Assembly: GCA_041687255.1 (NCBI GenBank)
Contig: JAWLCL010000005.1
Coordinates: 186,001 to 250,000 of the forward strand
Origin: Mariniphaga sp041687255
GTDB lineage: Bacteria > Bacteroidota > Bacteroidia > Bacteroidales > Prolixibacteraceae
Direction: 5' to 3'
Length of the DNA: 64,000 nt
Part shown: piece after piece, positions 26,123 through 32,440 of the stretch
How positions within the stretch are numbered: the first letter of the stretch is position 1
How the letters are laid out: every line of letters starts with the position of its first letter
Translations under genes and position numbers: made by a program
The notes under the pieces: generated by a model
Databases searched by the model: none
What the model saw: only the letters and a program-made list of their open reading frames with translations
Told to the model about the DNA's origin: nothing

Positions 26123-26479
26123 TTACACTTTTTCTGCAAATTCTCTATCCAATATGCCGGTTACCTGCTGCATATTCTGAATGCTGCTGGTAGCATGTGC
26201 CACCTTACCGTTTTTGTAATACATTGTAAATGGCAGACCCATAAACCCGCGGCATTCAGGTGCATTCCGTATAATACCTGCCTCGGGGCTGTCGAATGCC
26301 ATAACTGCAAACTTAACATCGGGGCGTTCTTCCTCCAATTCTTCCATAACATCATAAACAGGCATACACATAGGTCCCATACGCCCGCAGCATACCATTA
26401 CGTTTTCATTTTCTTCAATCATCTTTTCCAGCTCTGCTGCTGTTTCAATCTCGTGGAGATTTGTCTGTAATAATTTCAT
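26123..26479 (-). CDS. Thioredoxin-like protein with a CX6C motif
   Basis: 118 residues with a thioredoxin-fold outline (helix, strand VMVCCG, helix, cis-Pro in GLPFTMYYKNGKV). Instead of CXXC it has CCGRMGPMC (Cys30, Cys31, Cys38). Such proteins are known as thioredoxin family members in anaerobic bacteria, but their function is not defined. It lies 3 bp upstream of trxB, so it may be a dedicated TrxB substrate or a metal/persulfide carrier (inference). An acidic segment (EELEEERPD) follows the active-site helix. Confidence 0.78.
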   Translation of the reverse strand: MKLLQTNLHEIETAAELEKMIEENENVMVCCGRMGPMCMPVYDVMEELEEERPDVKFAVMAFDSPEAGIIRNAPECRGFMGLPFTMYYKNGKVAHATSSIQNMQQVTGILDREFAEKV

Positions 26480-26508
26480 AATTTTTCAATTTATTTATTA
26501 ATAATGTA

Positions 26509-26868
26509 CTATTTGTCTGTTATAAGGGTTATTTCTCTTATAATCTTATCGTCCGATTCCAGCTTTCCCTGCAGGTAGGCATCAATTAAATTTCCGGGAG
26601 AATCAACCGGTATTCCTACAAACAGGTTTATTTTTTTTGATGCAAACACATGAATGATCTTAGGGTCAATTTTATAGGTTATAACATCCGTAATTCCCAT
26701 TTTTTCAAGCCATCCGGGCAATTCCAATACACCTGCTCCTGTAGGAATCTCCAATTTTTGATGGTTTGTAACTTTACCATCAATTTCAAATATCCGGTAA
26801 TAACCACATTCTCCGAAATATTCGCTTAATTGTTCATTTACTACCGGTATGGCTACCCTCTTTTTCAT
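26509..26868 (-). CDS. NifX/NifB C-terminal-like (dinitrogenase Fe-Mo cofactor family) protein
   Basis: 119 residues of the NifX/NafY fold: KKRVAIPVVNEQLSEYFGECGYYRIFEIDG at the start and NLFVGIPVDSPGNLIDAYLQGKL towards the end. Relatives bind iron-sulfur or FeMo-cofactor precursors, and stand-alone copies are common in anaerobes that do not fix nitrogen. The usual HFG of cofactor-binding members reads YFGECG here. It is the first gene of the redox operon, with a TATTTTTG -7 element 17 nt upstream. A role in iron-sulfur or sulfide metabolism is possible but unproven. Confidence 0.82.
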   Translation of the reverse strand: MKKRVAIPVVNEQLSEYFGECGYYRIFEIDGKVTNHQKLEIPTGAGVLELPGWLEKMGITDVITYKIDPKIIHVFASKKINLFVGIPVDSPGNLIDAYLQGKLESDDKIIREITLITDK

Positions 26869-26885
26869 GTCATTATAATTTGATG

Positions 26886-26893
26886 CAAAAATA
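26886..26893 (-). promoter_or_regulatory. -7 element of the redox operon
   Basis: TATTTTTG on the minus strand (26893-26886) is an exact TAnnTTTG match, 17 nt before the ATG at 26868. The palindrome centre at 26955.5 is about 66 bp upstream. Confidence 0.55.
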
Positions 26894-26945
26894 TATCGGC
26901 TTCAAACAACATCCCAATAAAAGGCCCTGCCATACGAAAGCCTGC

Positions 26946-26965
26946 AAACTGAAATATTTCAGTTT
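26946..26965. promoter_or_regulatory. Perfect 20-bp palindrome, probable Crp/Fnr-type operator
   Basis: AAACTGAAAT followed directly by ATTTCAGTTT. The core is TGA-N6-TCA, the common half-site geometry of Crp/Fnr regulators. It lies between two divergent TAnnTTTG promoters, upstream of both, in the spacer between the redox operon and a Crp/Fnr-type gene. The position favours activation from upstream rather than promoter occlusion. Confidence 0.68.
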
Positions 26966-27000
26966 TTTTCCTGTCATCAGCCGGTTTGATTTGTTTTTGA

Positions 27001-27008
27001 TACTTTTG
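27001..27008 (+). promoter_or_regulatory. -7 element of the Crp/Fnr-type regulator gene
   Basis: TACTTTTG is an exact TAnnTTTG match, 22 nt before the ATG. Two TTTG-like stretches lie upstream, but none at the best spacing. Confidence 0.5.
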
Positions 27009-27030
27009 TATTGATTTTTTAAACGGTGCA

Positions 27031-27720
27031 ATGAGTAACGAACAGACGGAAAATGTAAATCAGCCGCAATCGCTTGCCGGGTTTGCAGAACAGTATCCTG
27101 AAGCATTAAATTCTCTTACAGAGAACAAAACCCGGATTTCGTATCTGAAAGGTGAAACCTTGTTCAAACAGGGCGCTTTTGCTCCTTATGTATTGTTTGT
27201 GGTGCGTGGACTGGTAAAAGTTTACCTGCAAACCGGTTACGACAAGCAAATTAATCTCAGCCTGGCAAAAACAGGCGACTTTCTTGCATTCTCTTCCATT
27301 TTTGGAGAAAACATACACAATTATTCAGGTCAGGCTTTGAAAGATTCAGAAATTTGTATGATTGAAAAAGAAAGCCTGAAGAAAATTCTTCTGAACAATC
27401 CGCAGTTTGCCCTTGAAGTGACAACGAAAAACTACCGCAATGAACGGCATTTGCTAGAAGTAATAAAAAATCTCTCGTACAAACAGATGCGTGGAAAACT
27501 GGCCTCTGCCCTGCTTTACCTTTCACAGGAGGAATTTTTGAAGGAAGATGTTTTTGATTTCCTCACACGTCAGGATATTGCTGATTTTGCATCCGTATCA
27601 ACTGAAAGCGCCATTAAATTTCTGAAGGAATTTGAAAAAGAAAATATAATCGGGCTGCAGGGAAAAAACATTGAAGTTAAAGATTTGCGAAAACTTGAAA
27701 TCATAAGTAAAACAAGTTAA
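27031..27720 (+). CDS. Crp/Fnr family transcriptional regulator
   Basis: 229 residues. A cyclic-nucleotide-binding-like beta roll (about 35-120, KGETLFKQGAFAPYVLFVVRG) is followed by a dimer helix and a winged helix (TRQDIADFASVSTESAIKFLKEFE). The recognition-helix Glu192 is conserved, and in this family it contacts the G of the TGA half-site. There is only one cysteine in the protein (EICMIE), so an Fnr-type iron-sulfur cluster is excluded. The ligand is unknown; heme, nitric oxide, a nucleotide or a redox cue are possible. It is divergent from the redox operon across a 20-bp palindrome and probably controls it and itself (inference). Confidence 0.9.
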   Translation: MSNEQTENVNQPQSLAGFAEQYPEALNSLTENKTRISYLKGETLFKQGAFAPYVLFVVRGLVKVYLQTGYDKQINLSLAKTGDFLAFSSIFGENIHNYSGQALKDSEICMIEKESLKKILLNNPQFALEVTTKNYRNERHLLEVIKNLSYKQMRGKLASALLYLSQEEFLKEDVFDFLTRQDIADFASVSTESAIKFLKEFEKENIIGLQGKNIEVKDLRKLEIISKTS

Positions 27721-27725
27721 CCGCC

Positions 27726-28142
27726 ATGAAGCTCCCCGAATACAGGAAAGAAAAGCTGATGACGGAAGTTCAGGTATCAGCCAGCAGGAGCGGTGGCCCA
27801 GGAGGCCAGAATGTTAACAAGGTAAGCACTAAAATAGAATTGCGTTTTCCCGTTGATTCGTCTGCCGAGTTAACCGATAATGAAAAAAAACTCATCTTTT
27901 CAAAATTAAAAAACAGGATAAACAACGACGGAGAATTACTGGTAACCTCCACTACCGAAAGAAGCCAATGGAAAAACAGGGAAAAAGCAGAAAAGAAATT
28001 TATTGAACTCCTTGAAAAGGCGCTTACCGTCCAAAAACGAAGAAAAAAGACTCAGCCAACAGCCGCATCAAAACATAAACGGGTGGAAAACAAGAAGAAA
28101 CAGGCTCAAAAGAAAGCTTTGCGTAAACCTCCCGGCCTGTAA
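27726..28142 (+). CDS. arfB: Alternative ribosome-rescue factor ArfB (YaeJ-like)
   Basis: 138 residues. The catalytic GGQ is in SRSGGPGGQNVNKVSTKIEL (near residues 25-28), and the C-terminus is a long basic tail (KRRKKTQ...KKKQAQKKALRK) that in ArfB enters the empty mRNA channel. It hydrolyses peptidyl-tRNA on stalled ribosomes. Absence of the codon-recognition domains separates it from RF1/RF2. It starts 5 bp after the regulator stop and is probably co-transcribed with it. Confidence 0.93.
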   Translation: MKLPEYRKEKLMTEVQVSASRSGGPGGQNVNKVSTKIELRFPVDSSAELTDNEKKLIFSKLKNRINNDGELLVTSTTERSQWKNREKAEKKFIELLEKALTVQKRRKKTQPTAASKHKRVENKKKQAQKKALRKPPGL

Positions 28143-28271
28143 ACAACCATTATTATTTTCAGTCTATCAATTAACTAATATTAAGGTTATTACATATTAT
28201 TAAAAGTATCAGAAGTTGGATATTTCAATTGAAAGTCGTTTCTTTGTCCAGTATCCGGAGATGAATATACT

Positions 28272-28808
28272 ATGAGAAAGCTTTTACATCTTTGCCGCCT
28301 CTTAATTGTTCGCATCGTCGATGCTTTTTATTTTCCATGTCTGAAGTTTATACCCATCGAGATTTTCAGATACGGTGTAACCGGAGGCGCCAATACTTTC
28401 TTCGACATTCTTTTATATTATGTTTTTTACCAGTTCGTGCTGGCACGTCAGGTTGTTGATTTGGGCATAGTAGCCATCAGCCCCCATATCGCTGCTTTTC
28501 TCATTGTTTTCCCGATTACTTTCTGCACCGGTTTTTTACTTGCAAAATATGTAACCTTTACCGCATCGGAAGTGGAAGGAAGGGTACAGCTGTTCCGGTA
28601 TTGGGTTACTGTGATCGCTGCCATATTTTTGAACTATCTTTTCCTGAAGTTTTTTGTTGAATACATAGGCCTTGAAGCTGTTGCTGCGAAAATTTTCACT
28701 ACTGTACTGGTTGTCAGCTTCAGTTACATCTCACAACGGCATTTTTCATTTAAAACGGCAGGGATTGAAAAACCGGTTATGGCCTCAGAATCTGAAAATG
28801 GACTTTGA
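28272..28808 (+). CDS. GtrA-like membrane protein
   Basis: 178 residues with four hydrophobic segments. FRYGVTGGANTFFDILLYYVF at the start and the ending SYISQRHFSFK are the GtrA family signatures. GtrA proteins are thought to help move lipid-linked sugars across the inner membrane for glycosylation of envelope polymers. No glycosyltransferase is adjacent, so its partner is elsewhere. A 130-bp spacer separates it from arfB. Confidence 0.88.
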   Translation: MRKLLHLCRLLIVRIVDAFYFPCLKFIPIEIFRYGVTGGANTFFDILLYYVFYQFVLARQVVDLGIVAISPHIAAFLIVFPITFCTGFLLAKYVTFTASEVEGRVQLFRYWVTVIAAIFLNYLFLKFFVEYIGLEAVAAKIFTTVLVVSFSYISQRHFSFKTAGIEKPVMASESENGL

Positions 28809-28908
28809 ACTGTCTTATACATAAATCAATGGCCCAGCCCCTTCTGCTTTTAAGCCGGAATCGAATAATAGCAAAAATTGTTTATCTTGTATGTCACTAT
28901 TGTAAAGA

Positions 28909-29739
28909 ATGCAGCAACTGAGGCAGACATATTATCCGACTATCCTTCAGGCTATTCATATGCTGATCCTCTACCTGTTCATTCAAACACTGGTTGATTT
29001 TCCGCTGGCTGTAATCGATTATTACAAGGGAACCGATTACCTGTACAACCCTGTAAAAAAAATTATACTGAATACCGGCACCACACTTTTCATACTCATT
29101 TACGGCATCCGCCGGTCGAAAGCTCCGGTTAAGGAAATTTTTCCGCTGAAACTTTTCAATCCGCTTGTAATTTTGCCCCTGGCCACCTTTTTCTGGGGAG
29201 CGCATAACCTGTTGGAAGAAGTGAACATGCGCATTGAGGAAGTACTGCCTGCACCACCCTGGTTCTGGGAACTCTTCAGCCAGATATTCGAAAGTGATTT
29301 TGGCTGGTGGGGCGCCTTCTTTAAGGTGGTAGTTGTTGCTCCTGTTATCGAGGAATTAATCTTCAGGGGGATTATTCTTAACGGGTTGCGAAAAAATTAC
29401 CCGGCAATCACCGCCGTTTTCATTTCGGCCCTGCTGTTCAGTCTGTTCCATTTAAACCCCTGGCAGATGCCTGCCACATTTGTGCTGGGCCTGCTGTTAG
29501 GTTGGATAGTTTTGCGTACCCGCAATATCCTGCTGGCAATTATAGGTCATGCCATGAACAACTTCCTTGTTTTATTTATCGTTACCTATTGGCAGCAAAT
29601 TAATAATCATGCCATCTTTCTAATGGAAAACCCGGAAAAAAATTTAATCAGCGCATTGGTGGTTCTGCTGTCCATAATCCTTATTTACCTGGTTACCCTC
29701 TGGCCTGCAAGAAGAAACAAGCCGAAAAAAACCGGATGA
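28909..29739 (+). CDS. CPBP family intramembrane glutamic endopeptidase
   Basis: 276 residues, multi-spanning. The CPBP (Abi) catalytic motifs are present: EELIFRG in the first conserved helix, FSLFHLN in the second and IIGHAMNN in the third. Related proteins (Rce1, MroQ) cleave peptides within the membrane; many bacterial ones act in peptide maturation or stress. No bacteriocin or prenylated-peptide gene is adjacent, so the substrate is unknown. Confidence 0.88.
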   Translation: MQQLRQTYYPTILQAIHMLILYLFIQTLVDFPLAVIDYYKGTDYLYNPVKKIILNTGTTLFILIYGIRRSKAPVKEIFPLKLFNPLVILPLATFFWGAHNLLEEVNMRIEEVLPAPPWFWELFSQIFESDFGWWGAFFKVVVVAPVIEELIFRGIILNGLRKNYPAITAVFISALLFSLFHLNPWQMPATFVLGLLLGWIVLRTRNILLAIIGHAMNNFLVLFIVTYWQQINNHAIFLMENPEKNLISALVVLLSIILIYLVTLWPARRNKPKKTG

Positions 29740-29859
29740 TTCAAACCTTTGATTTATTTTTTCCCATTCACTTTTCCCAAAAATGATATGAACTTAATTT
29801 CATGATATCTGTTTATGATTCCTGAAAACCATAATTTACAAATAATAAACTTTTATATC

Positions 29860-30510
29860 ATGGAAGAACAAGTAATTTTAAAAATGCCGGTCATTGGCGA
29901 TATGGCACCCGATTTTCATGCCAACACCACATATGGCCCCATGCAATTTTCTGAATTCAACAAAGGAAGCTGGGTAATACTGTTTTCTCATCCGGCCGAT
30001 TTTACTCCTGTATGTACCACTGAAATGAGCGGTTTTGCCCAACGGCATGATGAATTCAGGGAGCTAAACACTAAACTTCTGGGATTAAGCATCGACAGTA
30101 TTCATTCCCATATGGCATGGGTGAATAACGTTAAAAAGAACACAGGTGTTCTGTTCGATTTCCCCATCATCGCCGATATCGACATGAAGGTTTCGAAACT
30201 TTACGGCATGCTGCAACCCAACGAAAGTGAAACTGCTGCTGTGAGAGCCGTCTTCTTTATTGATCCTACCGGGAAAGTTCGGCTGTTAATGCATTACCCG
30301 TTAAATGTAGGCAGAAATATGGATGAAATCATTCGTGTTTTAAAAGCTTTACAATTATCGGATAAGCATAAAGTTGCCATGCCGCTTAACTGGCAGCCCG
30401 GCGACAAAGTAATCGTTCCTCCGCCAAAAACCGTTAAGGATATGGAAGAACGGGAAAAGAGCGACTACGAAATGGTGGATTTCTACCTGGCAAAAACGAG
30501 TATAGATTAA
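29860..30510 (+). CDS. 1-Cys peroxiredoxin (Prx6 type)
   Basis: 216 residues from the ATG at 29860 (MEEQVILKMPVIGDMAPDF). An in-frame ATG at 29815 would add 15 residues not seen in the family. The peroxidatic Cys is in HPADFTPVCTTEM, and this is the only cysteine, so it is a 1-Cys enzyme needing an outside thiol. The long C-terminal arm (GDKVIVPPPKTVKDMEERE) is typical of Prx6. It reduces hydrogen peroxide and organic hydroperoxides. Upstream is a dyad ATGAA-N6-TTCAT (29788-29803) of unknown meaning. A strong terminator follows. Confidence 0.92.
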   Translation: MEEQVILKMPVIGDMAPDFHANTTYGPMQFSEFNKGSWVILFSHPADFTPVCTTEMSGFAQRHDEFRELNTKLLGLSIDSIHSHMAWVNNVKKNTGVLFDFPIIADIDMKVSKLYGMLQPNESETAAVRAVFFIDPTGKVRLLMHYPLNVGRNMDEIIRVLKALQLSDKHKVAMPLNWQPGDKVIVPPPKTVKDMEEREKSDYEMVDFYLAKTSID

Positions 30511-30524
30511 AACCTGGTTTATAA

Positions 30525-30556
30525 GGGGGCTGCAATTGAGCAGCCCCTTTTTTTTG
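30525..30556 (+). terminator. Rho-independent terminator after the peroxiredoxin gene
   Basis: Perfect GC-rich stem GGGGCTGC (30526-30533) / GCAGCCCC (30540-30547), 6-nt loop, then eight T residues. Confidence 0.95.
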
Positions 30557-30617
30557 TGATGGTATCCTATACCGGTACAAGAATACTGAGGCGCTTAATA
30601 AAGGTATTTTCGCCTGT

Positions 30618-30731
30618 TCAAATTCAATTTTAACTCAATGTTTATTCAATATAAACTCAATGTAAATTCAATTAAAATTGAGTTTACATTGAGTTTATAT
30701 TGAGTTTGTATTGAGTTTAATTTGAATTTAA
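30618..30731. repeat. 114-bp hairpin made of 12-nt tandem units
   Basis: Two 56-nt arms around a centre at 30674.5 pair almost throughout; I count five or six mismatches plus a few G-T pairs. Each arm is itself a tandem array of a 12-nt unit, ACTCAATRTAAA on the left and TTGAGTTTAYAT on the right. It is nearly pure A/T with regular C or G, noncoding, about 60 bp downstream of the peroxiredoxin terminator and 36 bp before the dispersed element. Confidence 0.88.
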
Positions 30732-30766
30732 TTAGGCCTTGGTAGCTTCCGGAACTGTAAAAATTA

Positions 30767-30994
30767 ATAAGTCCCCCTTCAGTATTCTGCCGAACTTCAA
30801 AATGAATAACTTTTAATTGTAATGAATATTTTTTTCAAATAAAGGCATCTGCATGATAGCCAGAGATTGCTTTGCTGCGCGCGCAATGACGGCTCCGTAG
30901 CGGGGACAGAATGCGGCGCAATAAGTACCATGTTATATGATGAAACATATGCGCCGCAAAAGAAATCTCTCTTAAATTTGTTATATAGTAGGTA
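30767..30994. repeat. Dispersed intergenic element, copy 2
   Basis: Second copy of the element at 5919-6146, same orientation. Here the second dyad is perfect: TGCGGCGCA, about 28 nt, TGCGCCGCA. The copies share the end ...TTGTTATATAGTAGGT and then diverge. The rest of the 30557-31153 spacer outside this element and the hairpin shows nothing I recognise. Confidence 0.8.
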
Positions 30995-31153
30995 AAAAGA
31001 GTTAGCAGGAAATAAGCTAATTCGCCCGGCAAGCAGATATCAGGATTCTTGTAACTAAAAGTTACGGGGCATGAAAATGATCCTTCCATGGCGGTTTCCA
31101 GCTGGAATGAAATAACTATTTTTAACCATGATTATTTAAAAAATAAAGTACCT

Positions 31154-32020
31154 ATGAAACTTAAATTACCTTTATCAATTGTAGGATTTTTGGTTTTTAC
31201 AACCTCGTTAGCTCAAAACAGCAAGGTTTTCGACAACCTCAGTTTTCCAAGTGAAATACTGGGTATGGAACGCAAATATGCCATTTACCTGCCACCCGGT
31301 TACGACCATTCAGAGCGGAGTTACCCGGTTCTTTATTTATTACACGGTTCAGGCGACGATCAAAGTGGATGGGTCCAATTTGGCGAGGTTCAGTTTATTG
31401 CCGATAAGGCCATTAATAACGGAACAGCAACTCCAATGATCATTGTAATGCCAGATGCCAATACCGGACAGAGAGGTTATACCAACGATCCCGGTGGTGA
31501 ATGGCGGTACGAGGATTTCTTTTTTGAAGAATTTATGCCTCATATTGAAAACAAATACCGGATAAGGACAGAAAAACGCTTCCGTGCTGTGGCCGGACTT
31601 TCAATGGGTGGTGGCGGCACCTTCTATTATGCTCTTCACCGGCCCGACCTGTTTTCGGCGGCATGTCCTTTAAGCGCATCGGTTGGCCCCCTTACCCGTG
31701 AAGAGGTGGAAAATTACATGCAGCGTCGCGGAATGCCTGAAGCCCCGACTGCAAAAAAAGATGAGTGGTATAAAACCTACAGTGTCTTAAGCATGATAAA
31801 TACTATGCCCGAAGATCAAAAACGAGCGGTAAGATGGTTCATCGATTGTGGTGACGATGATTTTCTATATGAAGGCAACTCGCTGGTGCATATCGCCATG
31901 CGCGAGAAAGAAATTCCCCACGAATTTCGCATTCGTGATGGCGGGCACAACTGGACTTACTGGCGTGAATCACTTCCTGAAGTGCTGCGTTTTATAACGG
32001 ATGGATTCCACCAACATTGA
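31154..32020 (+). CDS. Secreted esterase (esterase D / CE1-like)
   Basis: 288 residues from the ATG at 31154, where a signal peptide begins (MKLKLPLSIVGFLVFTTSLAQ); an in-frame start at 31088 would bury it. The alpha/beta-hydrolase core has LLHGSGDDQSGW, the nucleophile elbow GLSMGGGG, an acid in DCGDDDFL and His in RDGGHNWTYW. The family includes feruloyl and acetyl esterases acting on plant polysaccharides. The neighbouring cellobiose phosphorylase fits a plant-glycan context, though a long repeat array separates the two. Confidence 0.88.
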   Translation: MKLKLPLSIVGFLVFTTSLAQNSKVFDNLSFPSEILGMERKYAIYLPPGYDHSERSYPVLYLLHGSGDDQSGWVQFGEVQFIADKAINNGTATPMIIVMPDANTGQRGYTNDPGGEWRYEDFFFEEFMPHIENKYRIRTEKRFRAVAGLSMGGGGTFYYALHRPDLFSAACPLSASVGPLTREEVENYMQRRGMPEAPTAKKDEWYKTYSVLSMINTMPEDQKRAVRWFIDCGDDDFLYEGNSLVHIAMREKEIPHEFRIRDGGHNWTYWRESLPEVLRFITDGFHQH

Positions 32021-32030
32021 TGAGTTCAAT

Positions 32031-32316
32031 GTTTAAAGTTTAAAGTTTAAGGTAAAGGAGACAGAGAGTTGAAAGTTTAATATTGAAAGTTTAATGCAAA
32101 GGAGACAGAGAGTTGAAAGTTGAAAGTTGAAAGTTTAATGTAAAGGAGACAGAGAGTTGAAAGTTGAAAGTTGAAAGTTTAATGTAAAGTTGGCAAGGAG
32201 TTGAAAGTTTAATATTGAAAGTTTAATGCAAAAGAGACAGAGAGTTGAAAGTTTAATATTGAAAGTTTAATGTAAAGTTGGCAAGGAGTTGAAAGTTTAA
32301 AGTTTAAAGTTTAAGG
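32031..32316. repeat. Heptamer minisatellite array
   Basis: Built from 7-nt units AGTTGAA / AGTTTAA in runs of two to four. The runs are separated by two alternating spacers, TGTAAAGGAGACAGAG-like (four times) and TGTAAAGTTGGCAAGG-like (twice). The same 22-nt stretch (three AGTTTAA-type units, ending AAGG) opens (32031-32052) and closes (32295-32316) the array. No reading frame, no CRISPR-like repeat/spacer pattern. The remainder of the spacer to 32440 is plain A/T-rich DNA. Confidence 0.85.
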
Positions 32317-32440
32317 CAGAAGTAAAATGTTGTTATAAGCTGTGAGGTTAACGTTTTTAAACGGGAAACATATACCGGTCTGAATTTCTGTATCTTTTCA
32401 TTTTGTTCCTTTTACAGGAAGAGCTAAATTTGTTCTATAA

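Noticed and set aside
26509..26868. Part of a nitrogen-fixation cluster
   Set aside because: Only the NifX-like fold is present; no nifHDK, nifB or nifE genes are in the window and stand-alone members are common.
29788..29803. Second Crp/Fnr-type site upstream of the peroxiredoxin gene
   Set aside because: The dyad is ATGAA-N6-TTCAT, giving TGA-N8-TCA, two bases wider than the palindrome at 26946.
30618..30731. Transcription terminator
   Set aside because: The stem is very long and A/T-rich with no T-run, and a strong terminator already ends the upstream gene at 30525-30556.
32031..32316. CRISPR array
   Set aside because: Units are 7 nt with short recurring spacers, not 25-40 nt repeats with unique spacers, and there are no cas genes.
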